64,000 nucleotides of DNA from Actinoplanes oblitus (GTDB lineage Bacteria > Actinomycetota > Actinomycetes > Mycobacteriales > Micromonosporaceae), in assembly GCF_030252345.1 (NCBI RefSeq), contig NZ_CP126980.1, forward strand, positions 5,905,501-5,969,500, given 5' to 3'. Position numbers and translations under genes: made by a program. A model generated the notes under the pieces. It ran no database searches and was not told the origin of the DNA. It worked only from the letters and a program-made list of their open reading frames with translations. Positions 32,714 to 41,074 of this stretch are shown here, piece after piece. How positions within the stretch are numbered: position 1 is the stretch's first letter; each line of letters starts with the position of its first letter.

Positions 32714-34613
32714 TGCGGTCCGGGTCGTCGATCACGTCCCGGTTCGCCTTGAAGATCGCCGGCCACTTCGCGGCGCTGCCCAGCTGCGCCTTCGCGATGC
32801 CGCTCAGGGTGTCGCCCTTCTTCACGGTGTAGAGCTTCGGGATCGTGCCGACCGGCTTGGTGGGCGGCAGGACGAGCACCTGACCGGGAACGATCTGGTT
32901 GGGGTTGCGGATGGTCGCCCGGTTCAGCAGGTAGATCTGCGGCCACCGGTCGGCGTCCCCGAGCTGCGCCTTGGCGATGCCGCTGAGCGTGTCGCCCTTC
33001 TTCACCTTGTAGGTGCGCGGCGGCGGCACCTTGCCGGGCAGCACGCCGGCGAAGCGCAGCAGGTCGGCCAGCTCGAAGGTGCCCTCCTTGGCGGCCGGCA
33101 GGTGCGGTTTCCACCCGGCCTGCCGCAGGATCGAGTCCTGGCTGCGCCGGACCAGGCCGATCAGCACCTCGGCGACCAGCGTGCTGCCGACCGGGCCGAG
33201 CCGCTGCCCGTTGTGGAAGTGCGCCGCCTCGGCCAGCACGTAGTACCAGAGCGGGGTCCGCGACTCGAAGCCGCCGGCGGTCACCGCGGCGGCCTGCGCC
33301 GGGCCCACCGCCGCGATGATCTCGTCCTTGCTGAGCACCGGCAGGTCGAGCAGCTGGGCCACGGCCTGGCCGGTGGGCAGCCGCATCCGGTAACCGCGCA
33401 GCAGGTTGCGCACCGGCAGCCGGGCCGCGTCGGGCGGCGTCTCGGTCGTCCCGGCCAGCGTCTGCAGCGCGAACAGCGCCTGGTCGTCCTTGGTGGCGAT
33501 GTTGGTGTCGAGCCGGCGGGCGTTCGACACGTTCGGCCCGGTGCCGGTGAGGTTCTCCCACTCGATGATCCAGTTCTCCGGGACCGTCTTGTTGGCCGGG
33601 CCGCCCACCTCGCCGCTGAGCGCGGTGAAGGTGAACAGCAGCTGCAGGCTGGCCGGCACCCCGCCGTGCAGGTTGAAGTTGAGGTTGAAGTTGTAGGCGG
33701 CGCGGACCATCGTGTGCCCGATCCGGTAACCGGCGAAGGAGAACTCCAGCGGCATCCGGAACGGCTCGGCGGCCGGGTTGAACCAGCGGTTGCCGTGGTT
33801 GACGATGTCGTCCACGACGGCCGGCTCGGCGATCCGCTTGAGGAAGTCGTGCACCACGATGTGCTGGTAGTGCTGGCGCAACGTGCGGCTCGCGTCGTTG
33901 AACGACAGCCCCTGGGCGACCAGCGCGTTGTGCGCCTTGAGGAAGGCGACGTGCAGCTGGGCGACGATCAGGTTCTCGTCGTTGCGCGGGTCGCCGATCA
34001 GGGCGGCCCGGTCGTGCTCGATGTCGCCGGGCGCGGCGGGCTCGCGGGGTAGGTCGTTGTCGTCGGTCTTGCCCGGCGGCCGCTTGAACGGCGGCTGCGA
34101 GTTGTTCTTGAGCGTGGTGACGGTGCCCAGCTTCATCTTCGCGGCGTTCTTCGGATCGCGGGGAGCGGGCGCGCCGTAGACGCTGTCCAGGTCCAGGTTG
34201 CCGGTCCGGATGTTGCGGACGGCGCCGCGGATGTCGGCCAGCGACAGCGGCGTCATGCTGTCGGCGAGCAGCTCGGCCACCGTCGCGGAGCCGGACTCCA
34301 GGGTGATGTCGTGGTCGACGAACTGCCCGAAGTAGGTGTACGCCGCCGGGATCGGGCTGTCCGCGCCGGGCGTGTCGACGTCGACCATGCTGGCGCCGAG
34401 CTTCTTGAGCAGGTCGGGCATGGTGGCGGTCTGCGGCAGCAGGTTCGCGTCGTCCTCCTGCAACGTGGGGAACAGGAAGTCGAAGCTGTGCGTGTCGATC
34501 GGTGTGGTGAGCGCGAATCGGGCCGGCGACTGCGCGGTGAACTGGGCGAGGTCGCCAGCGGCCTGGTTGAGTTCCTCTTCGGTGACCATCCGTCCGTGCA
34601 GGAGACGTGGCAT
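32673..34613 (-). CDS. Animal-type heme peroxidase with two C-terminal LysM domains
   Basis: The 646-residue protein has the An_peroxidase core (about residues 60-500) with the distal-His motif YFGQFVDHDITL near residue 100 and the proximal-His region YRIGHTMVRAAYNFN near 297. Two LysM repeats follow (about 533-582 and 595-644; each with VKKGDTLSGIAKAQLG). LysM binds peptidoglycan or chitin, so the enzyme is probably held at the cell wall even though no signal peptide is visible. Peroxidases oxidise halides or organics with H2O2. A GGGGAAGGGGAA ribosome site supports the ATG at 34613. Confidence 0.8.
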   Translation of the reverse strand: MPRLLHGRMVTEEELNQAAGDLAQFTAQSPARFALTTPIDTHSFDFLFPTLQEDDANLLPQTATMPDLLKKLGASMVDVDTPGADSPIPAAYTYFGQFVDHDITLESGSATVAELLADSMTPLSLADIRGAVRNIRTGNLDLDSVYGAPAPRDPKNAAKMKLGTVTTLKNNSQPPFKRPPGKTDDNDLPREPAAPGDIEHDRAALIGDPRNDENLIVAQLHVAFLKAHNALVAQGLSFNDASRTLRQHYQHIVVHDFLKRIAEPAVVDDIVNHGNRWFNPAAEPFRMPLEFSFAGYRIGHTMVRAAYNFNLNFNLHGGVPASLQLLFTFTALSGEVGGPANKTVPENWIIEWENLTGTGPNVSNARRLDTNIATKDDQALFALQTLAGTTETPPDAARLPVRNLLRGYRMRLPTGQAVAQLLDLPVLSKDEIIAAVGPAQAAAVTAGGFESRTPLWYYVLAEAAHFHNGQRLGPVGSTLVAEVLIGLVRRSQDSILRQAGWKPHLPAAKEGTFELADLLRFAGVLPGKVPPPRTYKVKKGDTLSGIAKAQLGDADRWPQIYLLNRATIRNPNQIVPGQVLVLPPTKPVGTIPKLYTVKKGDTLSGIAKAQLGSAAKWPAIFKANRDVIDDPDRITPGQTLVIPAKG

Positions 34614-34922
34614 GGGGCCGTTCCCCTTCCCCGTGAGAAGTAGTGGCATTGACCTGCGACGATCCTGGCCACCATAGGCCCGGTCACCCGGGCGAGTGAG
34701 TCGGAAACCAGACAAAAATCGTGATCAGGATATTCACGACGATCCGCCGGGCCGCCGATTCTGCAACAAACCTGCAAATGAGAATCGTTGACGCGCGTCT
34801 CGTGACGGTGAGAGATTCGAATGCGTCCCCGAAACCGCCGGCTCGCCATCCCCATTTGTTGCCGCAAATAAAGCGACCCGCGAATTGCCGGCGGCATCTC
34901 TTTGTGCAAGGAGATAAATCGC
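34614..34922. other. 309-bp AT-richer divergent intergenic region
   Basis: It separates the peroxidase and pectate-lyase genes. It contains an inverted repeat TCGTGA (34719-34724) / TCACGA (34734-34739). The 34700-34915 stretch is clearly lower in GC than its surroundings and must hold both promoters. No gene is seen. Confidence 0.45.
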
Positions 34923-36728
34923 ATGGCACCATCCGTACGCGCACGCCGGTTGGCCGGTGCGAGCGCGCTGATCACCCTGGTCATGGCGGGTCTCGCGGTG
35001 GCCGTGGGCACCGCCGAGGCGGCCACCCTGTTCAGTGCCGACTTCGAGTCCGGATCGGCGAGTGGCTGGTCGAAATCGGGCGGCACCTGGTCGATCGTCA
35101 CCGACGGCAGCAAGGTGTTGCAGCAGTCCGACACCGGTAGTGAGCGGGCCCGCGAATTCGGTGGCACCACCTCCTGGACGAATTATTCGGTGCAGGCGCG
35201 GGTCAAGGCGACGGCGTTCGGCTCCAGCAGCGGGGTGGTGGCGCTCACCGCCCGGGCGGCCGGAGCCACCAAGATGTACCGGCTGTCGCTGACCGCCGCC
35301 GGCCGGGTGCAGCTGGAGGCGATGAACGGCAGCAGCGTCACGGTGCTCGCCGGCCGCGCACAGACCGTCTCGACCAGCACGTTCTACACGCTGCGGCTGA
35401 CCGTCGACGGCAGCACGATCAGTGGCTCGATCGACGGCACCAGCGTCGGATCGGCCACCGACTCGACGATCACCGCCGGGCGGATCGGGCTGCTCACCGA
35501 GTACGCGTCCGGCCGCTTCGACGACGTCGTGGTGGACGACGGCGGCAGCACCACGCCGACCAGCTCGCCGACGGCGGGACCCAGCTCGCCCAGCCCGTCC
35601 ACATCGCCCAGCCCGTCCACGTCGACCAGCACCCCGCCGGTCACCGGGGCGCTCTACGTGTCGCCGAGCGGCACCGACGGCGCGGCCGGCACCCCGTCGG
35701 CGCCCACCACGCTCCCCTCGGCGATCAGCCGGATCGGCGCGGGCGGCACCATCTACCTGCGCGGCGGGACCTACTCGTACGCGCAGACGGTGAGCATCGC
35801 GCCCGGCAACAACGGAACGTCGGGCGCGCCGAAGACGATCTCGGCGTACCCCGGCGAGGTTCCGGTGCTGAACTTCTCGGCGCAGAGCGAGGACCCGGCG
35901 GCCCGCGGGCTCGTGGTGAACGGCAACTACTGGCACCTGTACGGCATCGTGGTCGAACGCGCCGGCGACAACGGCATCTTCGTCGGTGGCAGCAACAACG
36001 TCATCGAGCGCGCGGTGACCCGGTTCAACCGGGACAGCGGCCTGCAGATCTCCCGGATCGCGTCGGACACGCCGAAGGCGCAGTGGCCGTCGAACAACCT
36101 GATCCTCACCTCGGAATCGCACGACAACGCCGACTCGGACGGGGAGGACGCCGACGGGTTCGCCGCGAAACTGACCGTCGGCACCGGCAACGTGTTCCGC
36201 TACACGGTGTCGCACCACAACATCGACGACGGCTGGGACCTGTACACCAAGACCGACACCGGGGCGATCGGGCCGGTCACCATCGAGGACTCGCTCTCCT
36301 ACGACAACGGCACGCTGACCGACGGCTCGCAGGCCGGCGCCGGTGACCGCAACGGCTACAAGCTGGGTGGCGAGGACATCGCGGTGAACCACGTGGTGCG
36401 GCGCAGCATCGCCTACCACAACGGCAAGCACGGGTTCACCTACAACAGCAACCCGGGCTCGCTGACCGTCTCGAACAACCTGAGCATCGACAACGGACAG
36501 CGCAACTTCAACTTCGACGCCGGCACCTCGGTGTTCCGCAACAACACGTCCTGCCGGTTCAGCAGCGGCACCAACGACCGGATCGTCGGCGACGCGGACA
36601 GCTCCAACCAGTTCTGGTCCGGTACCAACGGCTCCCGCTGCGCCACCTACAGCGGGGCCCTGGCCTGGTCGTTCTCCTCCAGCGGCGCGCTGCTGGTGAC
36701 GATCGGCGGCCGGCCGGTGTCGCTGTAG
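34923..36728 (+). CDS. Secreted pectate lyase-like protein, PL9 family
   Basis: The 601-residue protein has a signal peptide (cleavage likely after GTAEA, about residue 33). A jelly-roll domain follows (about 34-210, ATLFSADFESGSASGWSKSGG). Next comes a Pro/Ser/Thr linker (about 212-245) and a right-handed beta-helix (about 248-600) with PL9 hallmarks DADGFAAKLTVGTGN and SHHNIDDGWDLYTK, which carry the Ca2+ ligands and the catalytic Lys. It cleaves polygalacturonate by beta-elimination. AAGGAGA lies 8 nt before the ATG. It is a plant-polymer-degrading trait typical of soil actinomycetes. Confidence 0.85.
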   Translation: MAPSVRARRLAGASALITLVMAGLAVAVGTAEAATLFSADFESGSASGWSKSGGTWSIVTDGSKVLQQSDTGSERAREFGGTTSWTNYSVQARVKATAFGSSSGVVALTARAAGATKMYRLSLTAAGRVQLEAMNGSSVTVLAGRAQTVSTSTFYTLRLTVDGSTISGSIDGTSVGSATDSTITAGRIGLLTEYASGRFDDVVVDDGGSTTPTSSPTAGPSSPSPSTSPSPSTSTSTPPVTGALYVSPSGTDGAAGTPSAPTTLPSAISRIGAGGTIYLRGGTYSYAQTVSIAPGNNGTSGAPKTISAYPGEVPVLNFSAQSEDPAARGLVVNGNYWHLYGIVVERAGDNGIFVGGSNNVIERAVTRFNRDSGLQISRIASDTPKAQWPSNNLILTSESHDNADSDGEDADGFAAKLTVGTGNVFRYTVSHHNIDDGWDLYTKTDTGAIGPVTIEDSLSYDNGTLTDGSQAGAGDRNGYKLGGEDIAVNHVVRRSIAYHNGKHGFTYNSNPGSLTVSNNLSIDNGQRNFNFDAGTSVFRNNTSCRFSSGTNDRIVGDADSSNQFWSGTNGSRCATYSGALAWSFSSSGALLVTIGGRPVSL

Positions 36729-36740
36729 TCCGACGCGACG

Positions 36741-36773
36741 GCCGGGCCGGCGCGAGCCTCGCGCCGGCCCGGC
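36741..36773. terminator. Perfect 15-bp bidirectional terminator
   Basis: Arms 36741-36755 and 36759-36773 with a GCC loop. It lies between the pectate-lyase stop (36728) and the stop of the small minus-strand gene (36777). Confidence 0.75.
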
Positions 36774-36776
36774 CGG

Positions 36777-36896
36777 TCAGCCCGTCCTCGCCGGCAGGTC
36801 GACGACCTGGCCGGCCGGCGGCGCCCCGATCTCCGGGAAGTCCGCGCCGAACCCGGTGAACATCACGGTGTCGGCGCCCTGGCCGCCCATCTTCAC
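36777..36896 (-). CDS. Small protein of 39 residues, unknown
   Basis: The reading frame VKMGGQGADTVMFTGFGADF continues to ...PARTG. All 39 codons end in G or C. GGAAAG lies about 8 nt before the GTG, and a perfect terminator directly follows the stop, so it looks like a genuine short gene. It has no signal peptide or TM helix. It is rich in Gly and Pro. I do not recognise a family. It is divergent from the SDR gene. Confidence 0.55.
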   Translation of the reverse strand: MKMGGQGADTVMFTGFGADFPEIGAPPAGQVVDLPARTG

Positions 36897-36942
36897 GCGT
36901 GGATCTTTCCATGCGTGCCGTGACACCCGTTATCTTGCTCGG

Positions 36943-37740
36943 ATGGAACGCACCGCCCTCGTCACCGGAGCATCCTCGGGCATCGGCCTGGCCACCGCGG
37001 CCGCCCTGGTCGCCCGGGGCTATCGCGTGCTCGGCACCAGCCGGCACCCCGACGCGATCGAGAAGAAGGTGGCCGGGGTCGAGTACCTGCCGCTGGACCT
37101 GACCTCCGACGAGTCGATCGAGGCGCTCGCGGAACCGCTGCGGGGCGTCGACGTGCTGGTCAACAACGCCGGGGAGAGCCAGTCCGGGCCGTTCGAGGAG
37201 CTGCCGATGGACGCGCTGCGCCGGCTCTTCCAGGTGAACGTGCTGGGTCCGGTGCGGCTGGCCCAGCTGGCGCTGCCCGGCATGCGGGAGCGGCGGTACG
37301 GCCGGGTGGTGATGGTCGGCTCGATGCTGGCGTCGTTCCCGCTCGCCTACCGCTCCTCCTACGTCGCCACCAAGGCCGCGATCAAGGGTTTCGCGAACGG
37401 CGCCCGGCACGAGTACTCGCCGTACGGGGTGTGGCTGACCACCGTCGAACCCGGCTCGATCAACACCGGCATCAGCGAGCGCCGCACCAGGTATCTCGCC
37501 GAGGACTCGCCGCACCGGGCCGACTTCCAGCGGATGCTCGCCGCGCTCGACCGCAACGAGAAGGCGGGCGTGTCCGCCGACCGGGTCGCGGCCACCGTCG
37601 TCACCGCTGTCGAGGCCGGCCGGCCCCGCCAACGGTACGCGGTGGGCAGCAACGCCCCGTTCGTCTTCGCCCTGCGCCGGGTGGTACCCGCCGGGCTGGT
37701 GGAGAAGATCACTCACCGTAAGCACGACCTGAGCCGGTAA
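36943..37740 (+). CDS. Short-chain dehydrogenase/reductase
   Basis: The 265-residue classical SDR has the cofactor motif TGASSGIGLAT (about residue 8), NNAG near 78, and the catalytic set with SYVATKAAIKG carrying Tyr-x-x-x-Lys. The Ser is in VGSMLASFP. It reduces or oxidises an unknown alcohol/ketone with NAD(P)H. TATCTT (36931-36936) ends 6 nt before the ATG (leaderless). The next gene's -10 (TAAGCT) overlaps this gene's stop. Confidence 0.85.
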   Translation: MERTALVTGASSGIGLATAAALVARGYRVLGTSRHPDAIEKKVAGVEYLPLDLTSDESIEALAEPLRGVDVLVNNAGESQSGPFEELPMDALRRLFQVNVLGPVRLAQLALPGMRERRYGRVVMVGSMLASFPLAYRSSYVATKAAIKGFANGARHEYSPYGVWLTTVEPGSINTGISERRTRYLAEDSPHRADFQRMLAALDRNEKAGVSADRVAATVVTAVEAGRPRQRYAVGSNAPFVFALRRVVPAGLVEKITHRKHDLSR

Positions 37741-37749
37741 GCTTCTCGG

Positions 37750-38766
37750 GTGCTGCGTACGGGTGGGTTGTTGCTGGTCCTCGACGGGAACAGCCTGCTG
37801 CACCGGGCGTACCACGCCAGTGACGGCTCGCCGGAGCCGGCGCCCGCGCTGCGCGGCCTCGTCGGCTACCTGGCGCGCGCCGCCGCCCACCTGCGCCCGG
37901 ACGCGGTGCTGGTCGGCTTCGACTGCCCGCTGGACTCGGCCCGGCGCACCGATCACCCGGACTACAAGGCGCACCGCCCGGCGAAACCGGCCGAGCTGAC
38001 CCGCCAGCTGGCGATCGCCCCCGACCTGTTGCGGGCCGCCGGGGTCGGCACTGTCGTCCCGCCGGCCTACGAGGCGGACGACGTGCTGGCCAGCAGCGCG
38101 ACGCTGGCCCGGGAGCGGGGCTGGCGCTCGGTGCTGATGACCAGCGACCGGGACGCGTTCGCGCTGATCGACGAGAACACCTCGGTGCTGCGGGTCCGCA
38201 ACGGTGGCTTCGACCGGTCGGTGCTGGTCGACCACGAGTCGCTGCCCGCGATGTACGGGGTGCATCCGTGGCAGTACACGGATTTCGCGGCGCTGCGCGG
38301 GGACCCGTCCGACAACCTGCCCGGGGTGCGGCGGTTCGGGGCACGGACGGCGGCCCGGTTGCTCGCGGCGTTCGGGTCGGTGGACGCGGCGTTCGAGGCG
38401 GGTGCCGATGCCGTACGCGAAGTCGTCGGCGAGCTCGCCGCGGCGGCCCTGAGCGAACCCGCGGCCCGGGTGATCGTCGATCGCAACCGCGGCCTGATGC
38501 GGATGCGGCGGGACCTGCCGGTCCCCAGCCCGGACTCGGCCCGGCTGCCGCTGGACTACCTGGTGCTCCGCCGCGCCCTGCGCGAACACGGCATCAATCT
38601 GGGGCCGTCGCTGTGGGCGCTGACCGGCGGCGACGCGCCGAGCATCCCGGCCCAGGCGGAACCGGAGCCGGAGCCCGCCTGGGCCGCCGTGCTGCAGCCG
38701 CGCGTCCTGCGCGGGTCGATGTCCGGTCGTCGCGATCCGACGCCGGGCCAGACCGCCCTCTTCTGA
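37750..38766 (+). CDS. 5'-3' exonuclease (Pol I N-terminal/FEN-like)
   Basis: The 338-residue protein has the metal-binding core of the DNA polymerase I 5' nuclease: LLLVLDGNSLLHRAYHA, VLVGFDCPLDSARR, YEADDVLASSATLARERG, LMTSDRDAFALID and the helix-hairpin-helix GDPSDNLPGVRRFGARTAARLL. It lacks a polymerase domain, as in the stand-alone paralogues of actinobacteria involved in flap or RNA-primer removal. The GTG start lies 6 nt after TAAGCT (leaderless). The C-terminal 40 residues are low complexity. Confidence 0.85.
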   Translation: MLRTGGLLLVLDGNSLLHRAYHASDGSPEPAPALRGLVGYLARAAAHLRPDAVLVGFDCPLDSARRTDHPDYKAHRPAKPAELTRQLAIAPDLLRAAGVGTVVPPAYEADDVLASSATLARERGWRSVLMTSDRDAFALIDENTSVLRVRNGGFDRSVLVDHESLPAMYGVHPWQYTDFAALRGDPSDNLPGVRRFGARTAARLLAAFGSVDAAFEAGADAVREVVGELAAAALSEPAARVIVDRNRGLMRMRRDLPVPSPDSARLPLDYLVLRRALREHGINLGPSLWALTGGDAPSIPAQAEPEPEPAWAAVLQPRVLRGSMSGRRDPTPGQTALF

Positions 38767-39876
38767 TCAGTCGGTGGCCGCGGCCGCCAGCCGGTCCAGC
38801 ATCCCGGACAGGCCGGCCCCGGCCAGCAGGCGGCGCTGCCGCGCGGCGCCGGTGCCCTCCCGGGCGACCCGGTCCAGCCCGGCCGTGACCAGGTCGAGGT
38901 CACCGTGCCGGCGCAGCGCCGGGCCGATCCGGTCGACCAGCTCGGCGACCGCGTCCCAGGCCGGCCGTGCCCGGCCGGTGACCGGATCCAGCAGGGTGCC
39001 GTCCAGCCCGGTCCGGGCCGCGTTCCAGTGCGCCGCGCCGAGCAGCACGTCCGGCACCACCGGTGCCGGGGTGCCCCGCTCCGCCGCCCGCGCCGCGGTG
39101 TCCACCAGGCCCCGGACCAGCGCCGCGACCAGCACGGTGTCGGCCGCCTGCGGGCAGACGTCGGCGATCCGGACCTCCACCGTCGGGAACGACGCCGACG
39201 GGCGGGCCCACCAGAGCACCATGGTGTCGTCCATCATCGCGCCGGAGGCGATGAGCGCCTCGACCGTCCGGCGATAGTCCGCGGCCGACCGCAGGTGCGG
39301 CCACGGCCCCAGGCTCGGCCAGCGTTCCAGCTGCACGCATCGCCAGCTCGCGCAGCCGGTGTCGGCGCCCTCGAAGACCGGCGAGTTCGCCGCCAGGGCC
39401 TGGATGATCGGCAGGTCGCCGCGCAGCCGGGTGCAGACCTCCACCGCGAGGTCCTCGTCCGGCACGCCGACGTGCACGTGGCAGCCGCACACCGAGGGGT
39501 CACCGGCGATCGGCCCGTAGTGCCCGGTGATCGCCCGGAACCGGGGGTCGTCGGCCGGCTCCGGGAACCGCTCGGCGACCGGGGTGGCGCCGATCGGCAC
39601 CAGCACCGCGCCGGCCCCGTGCGCCGCCTCGGCCACGCTGCGCCGGTTCGCCAGCAACTGGCCGGTGAGCTCGGTGGTGGCGGTGCAGACGCCGGTGACC
39701 ATCTCGACCATGCTGGGCCGGAACTCGCGCCGGCTGCGCCGCCGGACCGGCTCGGGCAGGCCGGCCAGCACCTTCTCGGCGACCGGCAGGTTCTCCCCGG
39801 TGTTCGGGTCGAGCAGCAGGAACTCCTCCTCGACGCCGACGGTGAGCGCTACGGCCGCGGCGCGGTCCGGGTCCAC
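38767..39876 (-). CDS. Carboxylate-amine ligase, YbdK/GCS2 family
   Basis: The 369-residue protein opens with LTVGVEEEFLLLDPNTGENLP, the ATP/Mg-binding start of glutamate-cysteine ligase type 2. It continues with CHVHVGVPDEDLAVEV and EVRIADVCPQAADTVLVAALVRGLV. YbdK proteins show weak glutamate-cysteine ligase activity; the real substrate in actinobacteria is uncertain. A GGGGAG ribosome site precedes the GTG. It overlaps the upstream small gene by 28 bp and so is co-transcribed with it. Confidence 0.85.
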   Translation of the reverse strand: MDPDRAAAVALTVGVEEEFLLLDPNTGENLPVAEKVLAGLPEPVRRRSRREFRPSMVEMVTGVCTATTELTGQLLANRRSVAEAAHGAGAVLVPIGATPVAERFPEPADDPRFRAITGHYGPIAGDPSVCGCHVHVGVPDEDLAVEVCTRLRGDLPIIQALAANSPVFEGADTGCASWRCVQLERWPSLGPWPHLRSAADYRRTVEALIASGAMMDDTMVLWWARPSASFPTVEVRIADVCPQAADTVLVAALVRGLVDTAARAAERGTPAPVVPDVLLGAAHWNAARTGLDGTLLDPVTGRARPAWDAVAELVDRIGPALRRHGDLDLVTAGLDRVAREGTGAARQRRLLAGAGLSGMLDRLAAAATD

Positions 39877-40127
39877 GAGCGCTCCCCCCGTCGAGTGGTC
39901 GCCGCCACGCAGCGCGGGCAGATGTGGCGCACCTGGTCCGCAGCGGTCACCTGGTCGGTCCGCCGGAAGTCGAACCGCACGTGCGGGAACCGCCGCAGCC
40001 GGGTCCGGCTGAGCGCCAGCCCGCACAGCGTCTGGTTGAGCCCGGGCGTCCACGCGTGCACCTCGCCACCCGGTTGCCGGACGCCGTCGTCGTCGACCCA
40101 CTCACTCGATGCCGCCACCGATGCCAT
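39849..40127 (-). CDS. Small conserved actinobacterial protein with CxxC and CG motifs
   Basis: The 92-residue protein has HAWTPGLNQTLCGLALSRTRLRRFPHVRFDF and a later HICPRCVAATT. The Cys pair and an earlier Cys/His pattern suggest a zinc site. I recognise the pattern from uncharacterised actinobacterial proteins but know of no function. It lies upstream of, and overlaps, the ligase gene. An ATG at 40127 is preferred over 40172. Confidence 0.6.
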   Translation of the reverse strand: MASVAASSEWVDDDGVRQPGGEVHAWTPGLNQTLCGLALSRTRLRRFPHVRFDFRRTDQVTAADQVRHICPRCVAATTRRGERSWTRTAPRP

Positions 40128-40237
40128 GGTGGCCGCTTGCCCACCGTGGCCCGGGATACACCTGTTCCGCACCGGCCGGGCGCTGGCGACGGCGCGGACC
40201 GATTGCTAGCCTCGCGGTGACGAACGGGGGCTCGCCC

Positions 40238-41071
40238 ATGCGCAACGTCACGCTCTCCGCCGGCACCGTCGAGTACGACGACACCGGCGGCGACGGCCCG
40301 GTACTCGTCTTCCTCACCGGCATCTTCGTCGGCGTGACCCTCTGGCGCCACGTCGTGGCCGACCTGCGGACCGGCCACCGCTGCCTCGCCCTGGAGCTGC
40401 CGCTCGGCGCGCACCGCGTCCCGATGAACCCGGACGCCGACCTCAGCGCCCCCGGCCTGGCCCGGCTGGTCGCCGAGTTCCTCGACCGGCTCGACCTGCG
40501 CGACGTCACGCTGGTCGGCTGCGACTGGGGCGGCGCGCAACTGGTCGCCGCGCACGGCCTCGGCAAACGCCTGGCCCGCCTGGTGCTGCTGCCGCAGGAG
40601 TCGTTCGAGAACTATCCGCCCGGCCTGCCCGGCCGCACCCTGTACCTGTCGTCGAAGGTGCCGGGCGCGACCTTCCTGGCCTTGCAGGCGCTGCGGATCC
40701 GCGGCCTGCGCCGCGCGCCGACGAACTTCGGTCTGATGTCGAAACGCCCGGTCCCGCACGACGTCATGGACGCCTGGTTGCGGCCGTCCCTGACGTCCGG
40801 CGCGATCCGGCGAGACCTGCGCGGCTATTTGCGTACGACGCGGCGCGCCGAATACACGGATGCTGCCGCCCGGTTGTCCACCTTCGACCGCCCAGCGCTC
40901 GTGCTCTGGGCGCCGGAGTCGACGATGATGGTCCCGGCGAACGGGGCCCGGCTGGCGCAGGCGCTTCCGCGGGGCCGCCTGATCGAGGTCCCGGACAGTT
41001 ACACCCTGATGCCGGAGGACCAGCCGCGGGCCTGCGCCACCCACATCCGGGAGTTCGTCGCCGGCACCTGA
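40238..41071 (+). CDS. Alpha/beta hydrolase with Asp nucleophile (epoxide hydrolase/dehalogenase-like)
   Basis: The 277-residue protein has the elbow VGCDWGGAQ, placing Asp as nucleophile as in haloalkane dehalogenases and epoxide hydrolases. The oxyanion region is FLTGIFVGVTLWRHV. The expected acid lies near LVLWAPEST and the His could be in ACATHIREF. The first motif lacks the usual HG, so activity is uncertain. A GGGGG ribosome site lies 8 nt before the ATG. TAGCCT at 40207-40212 is a likely -10. It is convergent with the acyl-CoA synthetase gene, 3 bp apart. Confidence 0.75.
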   Translation: MRNVTLSAGTVEYDDTGGDGPVLVFLTGIFVGVTLWRHVVADLRTGHRCLALELPLGAHRVPMNPDADLSAPGLARLVAEFLDRLDLRDVTLVGCDWGGAQLVAAHGLGKRLARLVLLPQESFENYPPGLPGRTLYLSSKVPGATFLALQALRIRGLRRAPTNFGLMSKRPVPHDVMDAWLRPSLTSGAIRRDLRGYLRTTRRAEYTDAAARLSTFDRPALVLWAPESTMMVPANGARLAQALPRGRLIEVPDSYTLMPEDQPRACATHIREFVAGT

Positions 41072-41074
41072 CAG

